Shown here one piece after another: positions 1 to 7,758 of a DNA stretch of 64,000 nt. The notes below the pieces were generated by a model that saw nothing but the letters and a program-made list of their open reading frames with translations, made no database searches and was not told the origin of the DNA. The first letter of the stretch is position 1. Each line of letters opens with the position of its first letter. The position numbers and the translations under genes were made by a program. This DNA is from Pararoseomonas sp. SCSIO 73927 (GTDB taxonomy: Bacteria; Pseudomonadota; Alphaproteobacteria; Acetobacterales; Acetobacteraceae). Location of the stretch: NCBI RefSeq assembly GCF_037040815.1, contig NZ_CP146232.1:5302001-5366000 (forward strand). The letters are read 5' to 3'.

Positions 1-448
1 ATCGGGTGCGAGGCACCGGGCAGCGGGCGTGCAGCGCCGTCATCCTCACCCCGCCGCCCTGGCGCCTGCCGTTCCGGCCGAAATTCCTCCCAGCCCTCCG
101 CTCCGCTCCTCTGCATCTTTATGCCCTGCGCCTCGCATTCGAGGCCGCTCCGGGAGCCTGGCGCCGGCCCTCCGGCCCGGGCCAGATCCGTTTCATTTCC
201 GGCGGGCCGCGGGCGGCGTTGCCCGACAATACTGAATTCGTAAGTCCTCGCCGGCCCTGCCCGAGGCCCCCGCAAGTAGAGTTCGCGTGCCGAATACTTA
301 GTCACGAATGAATGAAGAAACATCCATGGGGGATTGTGGCGCGAGGAAGGCGGAAACCATCGTTTCATCCTCGCGTTTATACGGCGGCGAGCGACCCCGC
401 GGCATTTTGGGTTGCATTGACCTGTGCCTTGCTGGTAGCGGATGTCGC
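1..448. other. Upstream region without a supported gene
   Basis: No convincing coding frame lies here. A plus-strand open frame at 6-311 has no ribosome-binding site, no recognisable domain and an amino-acid composition typical of chance frames in GC-rich DNA. Around 220-330 the base composition becomes more AT-rich, which fits a promoter zone for the lipoprotein gene that follows, but no clean -35/-10 pair can be defended. A minus-strand ATG at 41, preceded by GGTGAGG, could start a gene that runs off the left edge; only about 13 codons would be visible, so it is not called. Confidence 0.4.
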
Positions 449-1369
449 ATGACGTCCGCGCCCCCTGTGTCGACCTCCCCCGGTCGGCAGCTGAACGCGG
501 CGTTCCCGTGCGCGATGCCGCGGAGCGCCCCTCCGACTCAAGCCGGGAGCCCGATCCCACGACGACGCCGTAGCGGCGCCGCCAGGGTCGTGCTCGCCTC
601 AACCCTCGTCGTCGGACTCGGCTCCCTCGCCGCCGGCTGCGCCACGGCCGATGGTGCCGGGCTGGCCGCCGGGGATGCCGCCGAGACCCCTGCCCTGGCC
701 GAGGCCCAGGACACCCCGGCCCAAGGTGCAGCCACGACGGCCGGAGCACCTGCCCGCCGTCTGGCGCCCGGGATCATCCTGGCCAGCACGCGCCGCGCGC
801 GGCCGGCCGCCGCCGCCCCGGCCACCGTCGAGCGCCGCGAAATCGACAGCCCCCGGGCGGCCTGCCTGGACGCCGTTCGTCAGGCGGAGCGCGCGCACAA
901 CATCCCCGAGGGGCTGATGGTGGCCGTGGCCCTGGCCGAATCCGGGCTGCACGCCCACGCGATGAACATCGGTGGCCGGTCCTACTTCCCGGACGGAATG
1001 GCCGAGGCCCGCCGCATCTACAATTCCGCCCGCCCCGGCCAGTACGTGATGGCGGGCTGCGTGCAGGTGAACGCCCGGGTGCATGCCCGCGGGTCCGACT
1101 GGCCGCTGGATCCCTGGCGCTCCGCGGATTGGGGCGCGGGCTACCTGCGCCAGCACTACGACAAGTCCGGGAACTGGGGGGACGCTATCCGGCGCTGGAA
1201 CGGCGGCGGCGCCTCGGGTGACCGGCTGGCCTGCCGCGTCATGGCGAAGCTGAAGGTCTCCAACCCCGAGAGCAGCGTGCTGAGCGACACGCGCTGCGGC
1301 GGCGCGAACATCGCGCGGGAGCGGCGGAACGGCGAGGCCCTGCTCGAGGTGGCCGAGGCCGCCGACTGA
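449..1369 (+). CDS. Lytic transglycosylase-like (SLT-fold) lipoprotein
   Basis: Predicted lipoprotein with a lysozyme-like transglycosylase domain, expected to cut peptidoglycan glycan strands in the periplasm. From this start it has 306 residues. Four arginines precede a hydrophobic helix that ends in a lipobox LAAGC with the lipidated Cys near residue 64, followed by an Ala/Pro/Thr-rich linker. The catalytic part carries the ES motif of SLT enzymes (LAESGLHAHA) and, where typical family members have GLMQ, the variant AGCVQVN; a C-terminal RRWNGGG segment also fits the fold. The start is uncertain: ATGs at 308, 449 and 515 are in frame, none has a strong ribosome-binding site, and 515 would still keep the lipoprotein signal. 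Specialised transglycosylases of this shape often serve secretion or flagellar assembly, but nothing next to it shows that here. Confidence 0.7.
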   Translation: MTSAPPVSTSPGRQLNAAFPCAMPRSAPPTQAGSPIPRRRRSGAARVVLASTLVVGLGSLAAGCATADGAGLAAGDAAETPALAEAQDTPAQGAATTAGAPARRLAPGIILASTRRARPAAAAPATVERREIDSPRAACLDAVRQAERAHNIPEGLMVAVALAESGLHAHAMNIGGRSYFPDGMAEARRIYNSARPGQYVMAGCVQVNARVHARGSDWPLDPWRSADWGAGYLRQHYDKSGNWGDAIRRWNGGGASGDRLACRVMAKLKVSNPESSVLSDTRCGGANIARERRNGEALLEVAEAAD

Positions 1370-1423
1370 TGGGCTGAACGGGGTGGGTTGAAGCCCGGGA
1401 GGAGAGACAACGTTCCCTCCTCC

Positions 1424-2518
1424 ATGCCCGCTCCCCATCCCGAGACCTGGATGAAGGTCACGCCCCTCGGCCTCCTCTGCGAGCCGGGGGGTTTCTACGT
1501 GGATCCCTCCCGTCCCGTGGAGCGGGCGGTGGTCAGCCACGGCCATGCCGACCACGCCCGCCCGGGACACGGGGCGGTGCTGGCCACGCCGGACACGCTG
1601 GCCATCATGCGCGCCCGCTTCGGGGAGGACCGCGCCGGGAACGAGCAGCAGGAACTGCCCTACGGCGGGTCCGTCTCCCGGAACGGGGTGCGGATCACGC
1701 TGGTTCCGGCGGGCCACGTGCTCGGCTCCGCCCAGGTGGTGCTGGAGTGGCAGGGCAGCCGGATCGTCGTCTCCGGCGACTACAAGCGGCGGCGGGACCC
1801 GACCTGCGCGCCCTTCCTGCCGGTGGAGTGCGACGTCTTCGTCACCGAGGCGACCTTCGCCCTGCCGGTGTTCCGCCACCCGCCGGACGAGCACGAGATC
1901 CGCCGCCTGCTGGACAGCGTGGCCCTGTTCCCAGAGCGGGCGCACGTCGTCGGCGCCTACGCGCTGGGCAAGACGCAGCGGATCATCGCCCTGCTGCGGG
2001 AGGCTGGGTGGGACCGGCCGGTCTACCTGCACGGGGCGTCGGAGAAGCTCTGCACCCTCTACGAATCGCTCGGCGTGCCGCTCGGAGACCTGCGGCCGGT
2101 GCCGAAGGGGCTGAAGCGCGGGCACCCGCCGATCCTGGCGGGAGAGATCGTGCTGGCGCCGCCCTCCGCGGAGGCGACGCCCTGGGCGCGGCGGCTGGCC
2201 GATCCCGTGACCTGCGCCGCCTCCGGCTGGATGACGGTGCGGCAGCGGGCGAAGCTGCGCGGGGTGGAACTGCCCCTGATCGTCTCCGACCACGCGGACT
2301 GGGACGAGTTGCTGGAGACGATCAATGAAGTTCGGGCACCCGAGGTCTGGGTGACGCATGGCCGCGACGACGCCCTGGTCCACGCGCTGGGGCTGCGCGG
2401 CGTGCGCGGCCGGGCGCTGCACCTGGTGGGGCGCGGCGACGAGGAGGATGAGGGCGCCCCCGAGGCGCCGCCGACCGAGGAAGAGGCGGACGCGGCGCGG
2501 CAGGGAGCGGCGCCGTGA
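1424..2518 (+). CDS. Ligase-associated DNA exonuclease, metallo-beta-lactamase fold
   Basis: Member of the metallo-beta-lactamase/beta-CASP nuclease group found next to ATP-dependent DNA ligases in alphaproteobacteria; it is expected to trim DNA ends before ligation. The 364-residue protein shows the metal-binding HGHADH motif at residues 39-44, GHVLGSAQ, SGDYKRR, and a late SDHADW motif that supplies another metal ligand. A Glu-rich tail follows. ATG 1424 was chosen because a purine-rich stretch (GGGAGGAGAG) precedes it; ATG 1451 is an alternative. The stop codon overlaps the GTG start of the ligase gene by 4 nt, so the two are translationally coupled. In other genomes this module also includes a DEXH helicase and a phosphoesterase, but neither is adjacent here. 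Confidence 0.9.
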   Translation: MPAPHPETWMKVTPLGLLCEPGGFYVDPSRPVERAVVSHGHADHARPGHGAVLATPDTLAIMRARFGEDRAGNEQQELPYGGSVSRNGVRITLVPAGHVLGSAQVVLEWQGSRIVVSGDYKRRRDPTCAPFLPVECDVFVTEATFALPVFRHPPDEHEIRRLLDSVALFPERAHVVGAYALGKTQRIIALLREAGWDRPVYLHGASEKLCTLYESLGVPLGDLRPVPKGLKRGHPPILAGEIVLAPPSAEATPWARRLADPVTCAASGWMTVRQRAKLRGVELPLIVSDHADWDELLETINEVRAPEVWVTHGRDDALVHALGLRGVRGRALHLVGRGDEEDEGAPEAPPTEEEADAARQGAAP

Positions 2519-4125
2519 GCGTCCAGGCCTTCGCGGACCTGCTGGAGCGGCTGGTCTTCACCCCCGGCCGCAACGCCAAGATCGCCCTGATCCGCCGCTG
2601 GTTCGCGGAGCAGCCGGATCCGGACCGCGGCGTGGGCCTGGCCGCGCTGACGGGGGAGCTGGCCTTCACCGCGGCCAAGCCGATGCTGGTGCGGAACCTC
2701 GTGGAGAGCCGGGTGGACCCGGTGCTCCTCGCCCTCTCCCACGACTATGTCGGCGACCTGGCGGAGACAGTGGCGCTGATCTGGCCGGAGCGGGAGGGGG
2801 TGAACACGCCGCCGCCCTCGCTGTCGGAGGTGGTGGAGGGGCTGGAACTGGCCTCCCGCGCCGAGGTGCCGGCGCTGCTGGAGGGCTGGCTGGACACGCT
2901 GGACGCGGGCGGGCGGCTGGCGCTGATTAAGCTCGTCACGGGCGGGCTGCGGGTCGGCGCCTCCGCCCGGCTGGCGAAGACGGCGCTGGCGGAGTGGGCC
3001 GGGCAGGATGTGGGCGAGATCGAGGAGGTCTGGCACGGCGTCGCGCCGCCCTACATCCCGCTCTTCCGCTGGCTGGAGGGCCAGGGGCCGCGGCCCGATG
3101 CGGCCGGCGCGCCCGTCTTCCGCCCGCTGATGCTCGCCCATCCGCTGGAGGCGCCGGCGGACATCGCGGCGGTGGAGGCGAACCCGGGCGACTGGCGGGC
3201 GGAGTGGAAGTGGGACGGCATCCGCGTGCAGCTGACCGCCGGGCCGGGCGGCCGGCGCATCTGGTCCCGCACGGGGGAGGACATCTCCAACGGCTTCCCC
3301 GAGATCGCCGAGGCCATGGATTTCCACGCCGTGCTGGATGGCGAGCTGCTGGTGATCCGGGACGGTGTCGTCGCGCCCTTCTCCGACCTGCAGCAGCGGC
3401 TGAACCGGAAGGTGATCGGGCCGAAGCTGATGCGGGACCATCCCGTGGCCGTGCGGCTCTACGACCTGCTGCTGGACGGGGAGGAGGACCTGCGATCCCT
3501 GCCCCTTGATCAGCGCCGCGCGCGGCTGGAGGCCTGGGTGGCGCGGCACGCGCCGGTGCGGATGGATGTGTCGGAGCAGATCCGCTTCGCGGGGCTGGAT
3601 GAGCTTTCCGCCCTGCGCGACACGGCGCGGGAGGCCTCGATCGAGGGGCTGATGATCAAGCGGGCGGACAGCGCCTACGTGCCCGGCCGGGTGAAGGGGC
3701 TGTGGTGGAAGTGGAAGCGCGCGCCGCTGACGGTGGACGCCGTGCTGATGTACGCCCAGCGCGGCCACGGGAAGCGCAGCAGCTTCTACAGCGACTACAC
3801 CTTCGGCCTGTGGCGCACGAACGAGGACGGCACGCGGGAGCTGGTGCCGGTGGGCAAGGCTTATTCCGGCTTCACGGACCAGGAGCTGGTCTTCCTGGAC
3901 CGGTGGGTGCGCAACCACACCACCGGGCGCTTCGGCCCGGTGCGGGAGGTGGAGAAGAGCTTCGTGCTGGAGGTGATCTTCGACGCCGCCCAGCTCTCCA
4001 CCCGTCACCGCTCCGGCGTCGCGATGCGCTTTCCCCGGATCGCCCGGTTGCGGCAGGACAAGCCGGCGGAGGAGGCGGACGCGCTGGAAACGCTGCTGGC
4101 CATGGTGGAGAACCGGAAGGAGTAG
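2515..4125 (+). CDS. ATP-dependent DNA ligase of the cisplatin-damage-response type
   Basis: Seals nicks in double-stranded DNA using ATP and is separate from the essential NAD-dependent LigA. The 536-residue protein has an N-terminal helical DNA-binding region (about 1-190), an adenylation domain and a C-terminal OB fold. The nucleotidyl-transfer motif KWDGIR places the adenylated lysine at residue 232. Further motifs are LDGELL, EGLMIKR and the basic WWKWKR, all normal for the family. The gene starts with GTG at 2515 inside the 3' end of the exonuclease gene (GTGA overlap), which indicates a two-gene operon for DNA end processing and sealing. It is a stand-alone ligase of ordinary length, without the polymerase or phosphoesterase domains of LigD, so it is not an NHEJ LigD. 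Confidence 0.92.
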   Translation: MSVQAFADLLERLVFTPGRNAKIALIRRWFAEQPDPDRGVGLAALTGELAFTAAKPMLVRNLVESRVDPVLLALSHDYVGDLAETVALIWPEREGVNTPPPSLSEVVEGLELASRAEVPALLEGWLDTLDAGGRLALIKLVTGGLRVGASARLAKTALAEWAGQDVGEIEEVWHGVAPPYIPLFRWLEGQGPRPDAAGAPVFRPLMLAHPLEAPADIAAVEANPGDWRAEWKWDGIRVQLTAGPGGRRIWSRTGEDISNGFPEIAEAMDFHAVLDGELLVIRDGVVAPFSDLQQRLNRKVIGPKLMRDHPVAVRLYDLLLDGEEDLRSLPLDQRRARLEAWVARHAPVRMDVSEQIRFAGLDELSALRDTAREASIEGLMIKRADSAYVPGRVKGLWWKWKRAPLTVDAVLMYAQRGHGKRSSFYSDYTFGLWRTNEDGTRELVPVGKAYSGFTDQELVFLDRWVRNHTTGRFGPVREVEKSFVLEVIFDAAQLSTRHRSGVAMRFPRIARLRQDKPAEEADALETLLAMVENRKE

Positions 4126-4308
4126 GGCCCGGCGGCTGTCCAGCCGAACCGGCTCCGCCACGCCGGCAAAGGATCCGCCGCGGCCACACGCATAGGCTAT
4201 TTACTTTGGCGTCGATCGCCCTTCATCTGCCCCCATTAATGCGCTGCAACATGTGGGTCCCGCGCGTGCCGCCCCTGGTACCGGGACCCTTATGTCGGGG
4301 AATGGCAC

Positions 4309-5571
4309 ATGCTCGATGACGCGGGCGACTTGACGTCGCCTTCCCCTTCGAACGAGGCAGGCCCTGCCGGCCGCTGGTTCGGCCTGACCGAAACCGGCGA
4401 CAGCTGGCTGAGGGGCGCGCGGCTGACGCTGCGGGCAGATGGCTCCATTGGCGGCGTGAACAACCGGGCGGTGCGCCGGTGGGCGATGGACGGCGGAACG
4501 CTTCTCTTCCTCGACCACAAGGGCGAGCGGAGCGCGAGTTTCGAGCCGGAGGGCGGGGATGACGGACGCCTGCGCTTCGTCGGCCGCTTCCTGGGTGCCG
4601 GGAAGGACGTGCAGCACCGGCTGGAGGAGTACGTCCGGGTCTCGCAGCGGCTGGAGGCCCTGCCCGAGGTGCTGCGCTTCGACGGCGAGTTCGGGGAGGA
4701 GGTGAACAGCTTCATCCCCTATGTCCACTGGCTGCAGCGGAACGGGGAGATGGCCGGGCGCCGGATCGACACCTATGCCGGCATGGAGCCCTTCTACTTC
4801 TTCCTGGAGCCCAACCAGATCGTCACGGAGAAGCGGAAGCGGGGCATGGTGCGGCCAAGCAACGCGCCGGACCACTTCCTCTACCCCAGCGGGCTCTACG
4901 CCCATCGGTCCGGGCTGGAATGGGCGCCGGACTACCGCGGCCGGTACGCGACAGATTTCCGCTTCGGGAAGCCCATTCTCGTCGTCCACAACAAGTACAC
5001 GGTGGAGTGGGGCGGGGTTCCCCACAACTACCTCCGCGAGGAGACGCTGGAACGCATCTTCTCCAGCCTCAAGCACAAGTACCAGATCGTGTTCTTCGAG
5101 GCCGCCCGGGCCAGCCATGGGAGCCGCGGCTACTCGGAGGATCGGCAGGGGCTGCTGGAGTACAACGACGTCCAGATCGCGCAGCGCCACCCGGAGGTCC
5201 TGATCTTCGGCGACATGCTCGAGAAGTCCCGCGACTCCTACAACCTGCTGAAGCTGAAGGTCTTCGCCAGCGCCTACCACTTCATCACGACCCAGGGCGG
5301 CAACGCTCATATGTGCGCGCTCTTCCCCGGCTCCATGGTGGCGATCCAGCACATCCGCGGTGCCGAGTTCCGCTACACCTACCAGGACGGGATATTCCAG
5401 TTCCTGGCGAACCCGCGGCCGCTCTATTTCATCTGCAAGGATGCCGCGGCGCTGCACGAGGCCCTGCCGGCCTTCGAGGACTGCGCGAGGGTCGATGACC
5501 GCGTGCATCTCGGCCCCCAGGGGTACGCGCCCTACGAGCGCTACCGCCCGGTTCCCGGCCGGCGCTGGTAG
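4309..5571 (+). CDS. Uncharacterised 420-residue protein, possible sugar-transferase fold
   Basis: I do not recognise this gene. The reading frame is well supported: ATG 4309 follows a GGGGAATGG purine run, the frame is open for 1.26 kb, and the composition is that of a soluble globular protein with many aromatic residues (for example YFFLEPNQ and FITTQGGNAHM). There is no signal peptide or membrane segment. The N-terminal third is rich in short beta-like segments. The C-terminal half alternates hydrophobic strands with Gly-rich turns, and the stretch TTQGGNAHMCALFPGS resembles donor-binding loops of GT-B glycosyltransferases. That is only a weak inference. An AT-rich upstream region (about 4190-4250) may hold its promoter. 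It stands alone, with an unrelated repair pair upstream and an opposing operon downstream. Confidence 0.75.
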   Translation: MLDDAGDLTSPSPSNEAGPAGRWFGLTETGDSWLRGARLTLRADGSIGGVNNRAVRRWAMDGGTLLFLDHKGERSASFEPEGGDDGRLRFVGRFLGAGKDVQHRLEEYVRVSQRLEALPEVLRFDGEFGEEVNSFIPYVHWLQRNGEMAGRRIDTYAGMEPFYFFLEPNQIVTEKRKRGMVRPSNAPDHFLYPSGLYAHRSGLEWAPDYRGRYATDFRFGKPILVVHNKYTVEWGGVPHNYLREETLERIFSSLKHKYQIVFFEAARASHGSRGYSEDRQGLLEYNDVQIAQRHPEVLIFGDMLEKSRDSYNLLKLKVFASAYHFITTQGGNAHMCALFPGSMVAIQHIRGAEFRYTYQDGIFQFLANPRPLYFICKDAAALHEALPAFEDCARVDDRVHLGPQGYAPYERYRPVPGRRW

Positions 5572-5638
5572 GACCGGCGGAAGGTCCGGGGAGCGGCCTC
5601 GGGGGCTCCGGACATCGCCCTGGGCACGGCCCCGCGCC

Positions 5639-5666
5639 GGCCCGCTGGCGGCGGGGGCGGGCCTTT
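5639..5666 (+). terminator. Possible terminator after the 4309-5571 gene
   Basis: GGCCCGC (5639-5645) pairs with GCGGGCC (5657-5663) around an 11-nt loop and is followed by only three T residues. It lies between two convergent genes. The short T run and long loop make this a weak call. Confidence 0.3.
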
Positions 5667-5677
5667 CGGGCGCCGGC

Positions 5678-6100
5678 CTACCGGTCCGCCAGGTCGCCCC
5701 GCAGCCGCTCCTCCCCGGCGGCGAGCTCCGGCGTCATCGCCTCGCCGAAATCCGCCATCTCGTAGAGCGGGCGGATCTCGATCTCGCTGGGGCCGGGCAT
5801 GGGGTTGGGGCAGCGGCGCGCCCACTCCACTGCCTCCTCCATGTCCTTCACCTGCCAGAGCCAGAAACCGGCGACGAGCTCGCCCGTGGCGGCGAAGGGC
5901 CCGTCGCTGACGGTGCGGGCCGGGCCGTCGAAGGCCACGCGCCTGCCCTGGGAGGAGGGCTTCAGCCCCTCCCCCGCCAGCAGCAGGCCGGCCGCGGCCA
6001 GTTCCTCGTTGAAGCGGCCCATCGCCTCCATCAACTCGGTGGAGGGCATGCGCCCCGCCTCGCTGTCGGCCGTCGCCTTCACCAGGACCATCACGCGCAT
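5678..6100 (-). CDS. YCII/DGPF-domain protein
   Basis: Small 140-residue protein of the YCII family, a dimeric alpha/beta-barrel fold of mostly unknown biochemical role. The N-terminus MRVMVLVKAT, the DGPFAATGELVAGFW stretch that gives the DGPF name, and the IEIRPLYEM strand near the C-terminus are typical. It is the last gene of a three-gene minus-strand operon, with 4 nt separating it from the upstream VOC gene. Operons combining YCII and glyoxalase/VOC proteins next to an HxlR-like or ECF regulator are common in actinobacteria and proteobacteria. A role in handling small reactive metabolites is often suggested, but the substrate is unknown. Confidence 0.85.
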   Translation of the reverse strand: MRVMVLVKATADSEAGRMPSTELMEAMGRFNEELAAAGLLLAGEGLKPSSQGRRVAFDGPARTVSDGPFAATGELVAGFWLWQVKDMEEAVEWARRCPNPMPGPSEIEIRPLYEMADFGEAMTPELAAGEERLRGDLADR

Positions 6101-6104
6101 CGTC

Positions 6105-6581
6105 TCAACCTTCCGCGAAGGCCGCTTCCAGCGGCGCGACCTCGATCTTCACCATCTTCATCATTGCCTGCATGGCGCGGGCGGCGGCCTTGCGGTCCGG
6201 GCTCGTCAGCATTTCCGGCAGCACCTTCGGGAAAATCTGCCAGCTGACGCCGAAGCGGTCGGTCAGCCAGCCGCAGGCCACGGGCGAGCCGCCCTCGCCC
6301 AGCGCCTCCCAGAGGGCGTCCACCTCCGCCTGATCCTTGCAGGCGACGGAGAGGGAGATGGCCGGGGAGAGGCGGTGCTCCGGGCCGCCGTTCAGCCCCT
6401 GCACCTCGTGCCCGTCCAGCACGGCGGTCACGAGGAGCACCCTCTCGACCTCCTGCGGAGCCCCGCGCAGCACGCGGCCGGGCTCCGCCGGGCGCCCGGC
6501 GCGGCGGAAGGCGGCGACGTAGAAGGCGATCGCCTCCTCCGCCTGACCGTCGAACCAGAGGCATGTGGCGATGCCCGACAT
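6105..6581 (-). CDS. VOC-family protein (PhnB/glyoxalase-like)
   Basis: A 158-residue vicinal-oxygen-chelate fold protein of the PhnB-like subgroup (the 3-demethylubiquinone methyltransferase-like domain in some naming). Typical features are TCLWFDGQAEEAIAFY at the N-terminus, the central GLNGGPEHRLSPAISL strand, and the terminal segment CGWLTDRFGVSWQIFP. The ATG at 6581 overlaps the TGA of the upstream VOC gene (ATGA), so translation is coupled. An upstream extension of this frame is open but runs through the neighbouring gene and is not coding. Substrate unknown; members are often misannotated as methyltransferases. Confidence 0.88.
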   Translation of the reverse strand: MSGIATCLWFDGQAEEAIAFYVAAFRRAGRPAEPGRVLRGAPQEVERVLLVTAVLDGHEVQGLNGGPEHRLSPAISLSVACKDQAEVDALWEALGEGGSPVACGWLTDRFGVSWQIFPKVLPEMLTSPDRKAAARAMQAMMKMVKIEVAPLEAAFAEG

Positions 6582-7009
6582 CAGGCAGCCGCCTTGCCGG
6601 TGGCGGCGATGTAGCCCTGCATGTCCATGAACATCGGCTCCCAGATGTGGCCGTCCGGGTCCTCGAAGCTGCGGCCGTACATGAAGCCGTAATCCTGCTT
6701 CGCCGAGGGGTCGGCCACGCCGCCGGCGGACGCGGCGGCCGCCACCATGGCGTCCACCTCCTCCCGGCTCTCGCAGGAGATGCATAGGAGGACCTCGCTC
6801 GCCGCCCGGGCATCGGCGATCGGGTGCGGGGTGAAGCCGGCGAACTTGGGGTGGGTGAGCAGCATGACGAAGATGGTCTCGGAGAAGACCATGCAGGCGG
6901 CGGTCTCGTCGGTGAAGTCCGGGTTCACCTTCGCGCCGATCGATTCGTAGAAGGCGACGGAGCGCTGCAGGTCGGTCACGGGCAGGTTCACGAAGATCAT
7001 GCGGGCCAT
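6581..7009 (-). CDS. VOC-family glyoxalase/bleomycin-resistance-like protein
   Basis: First gene of the minus-strand operon, 142 residues. Two beta-alpha-beta-beta-beta modules are visible: ARMIFVNLPVTDLQRSVAFY at the N-terminus and the C-terminal EDPDGHIWEPMF motif, which contributes a metal-binding Glu in VOC enzymes. Proteins of this subgroup are often called lactoylglutathione-lyase-like, but a true glyoxalase I function cannot be inferred from sequence alone. The ATG lies 62 bp from the divergently read HxlR regulator, and an inverted repeat sits between them, so regulation of this operon by that regulator is likely. Confidence 0.87.
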   Translation of the reverse strand: MARMIFVNLPVTDLQRSVAFYESIGAKVNPDFTDETAACMVFSETIFVMLLTHPKFAGFTPHPIADARAASEVLLCISCESREEVDAMVAAAASAGGVADPSAKQDYGFMYGRSFEDPDGHIWEPMFMDMQGYIAATGKAAA

Positions 7010-7034
7010 GGGCGTCCCCCTTCCTTGGCGTTGC

Positions 7035-7056
7035 TTGAACAGGCTGCCGCGTTCAG
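7035..7056. promoter_or_regulatory. Inverted repeat, candidate operator of the HxlR regulator
   Basis: The 62-bp divergent intergenic region contains TTGAAC (7035-7040) and its near mirror GTTCAG (7051-7056), giving the dyad TGAAC-N10-GTTCA; GTTGC/GCAAC flank it more loosely. HxlR dimers bind such spaced dyads. The position between the regulator and the VOC/YCII operon suits control of both directions. Binding itself is inferred. Confidence 0.5.
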
Positions 7057-7071
7057 TTATCTAATGCAACC

Positions 7072-7758
7072 ATGAAGTCAGAAAAACTAACTCACCCTGC
7101 GGAACGGCGACGGCGGTACGAGGATGCCTGCGCCACCGCCCACGCGATGGACCTGATCGGGGAGCGGTGGGCCCTGCTGGTGATGCGGGAGCTGATGTTC
7201 GGGCCGAAGCGCTTCACCGACCTGCGCGCCGACCTGCCGGGGATCAGCGCCAACGTGCTGACGCAGAGGCTGGAGGGGCTGGAGGCCGCGGGGGTGCTGG
7301 TCCGGCGCCGCCTGCCGCCGCCTGCCTCCGTGGGGGTTTATGAGCTGACGGCCTGGGGGCTGGAGAGCGAGCCGATTTTCCAGGCGCTTGGGCGCTGGGC
7401 GGCGCGGTCGCCGCTGCACGATCCCACCCTGCCCTTCAGCGCAGCCTCGCTGATGCTCTCGCTGGGGGCCATGCTGGACCCGGCGCGGGCGGAGGGGATG
7501 GCGGCGCGGATCGGGTTCCGGCTGGGGCGGGAGAGCTTCGTGGCCGCGCTGTCGGAAGGACGGATCGGGATCGAACACGGCGTGCCGGACGGGGTTGATG
7601 CCGTGCTGGAGGGGGCACCGCCGGTGCTGGCGGGGCTGATCTATGGCGGGCAGCCGATCGAGGCGCTGGAGGCGGCGGGGGCGCTGCGGGTGGAGGGGGA
7701 TCGCGAGGTGGTGCGGCGCTTCGCCGGGCTGTTCCCGCTGCCGCCCAAGGCGGGCTAG
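7072..7758 (+). CDS. HxlR-family transcriptional regulator
   Basis: Winged helix-turn-helix DNA-binding protein of 228 residues. The HxlR signature region spans about residues 15-105: a conserved Cys (DACATAHAMDLIGERW), the recognition segment PGISANVLTQRLEGLE and the wing VYELTAWG. The roughly 120-residue C-terminal extension is absent from minimal HxlR proteins and probably forms a sensor or SCP2-like domain; no ligand can be named. It is divergent from the VOC/VOC/YCII operon, which it probably controls. The stop codon overlaps that of the convergent oxidase gene in a shared CTAG. Confidence 0.88.
   Translation: MKSEKLTHPAERRRRYEDACATAHAMDLIGERWALLVMRELMFGPKRFTDLRADLPGISANVLTQRLEGLEAAGVLVRRRLPPPASVGVYELTAWGLESEPIFQALGRWAARSPLHDPTLPFSAASLMLSLGAMLDPARAEGMAARIGFRLGRESFVAALSEGRIGIEHGVPDGVDAVLEGAPPVLAGLIYGGQPIEALEAAGALRVEGDREVVRRFAGLFPLPPKAG

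Noticed and set aside
6..311. 101-codon frame at the left edge
   Set aside because: No ribosome-binding site, no recognisable fold, and it ends in a relatively AT-rich promoter-like zone.
599..2422. 607-codon minus-strand frame opposite the lipoprotein and exonuclease genes
   Set aside because: Antisense shadow with His/Arg/Gly-rich content and no motif; the plus-strand genes have clear motifs.
4136..4150. CGGCTG-TC-CAGCCG hairpin after the ligase gene
   Set aside because: A 2-nt loop, a short stem and no T run; too weak for a terminator call.
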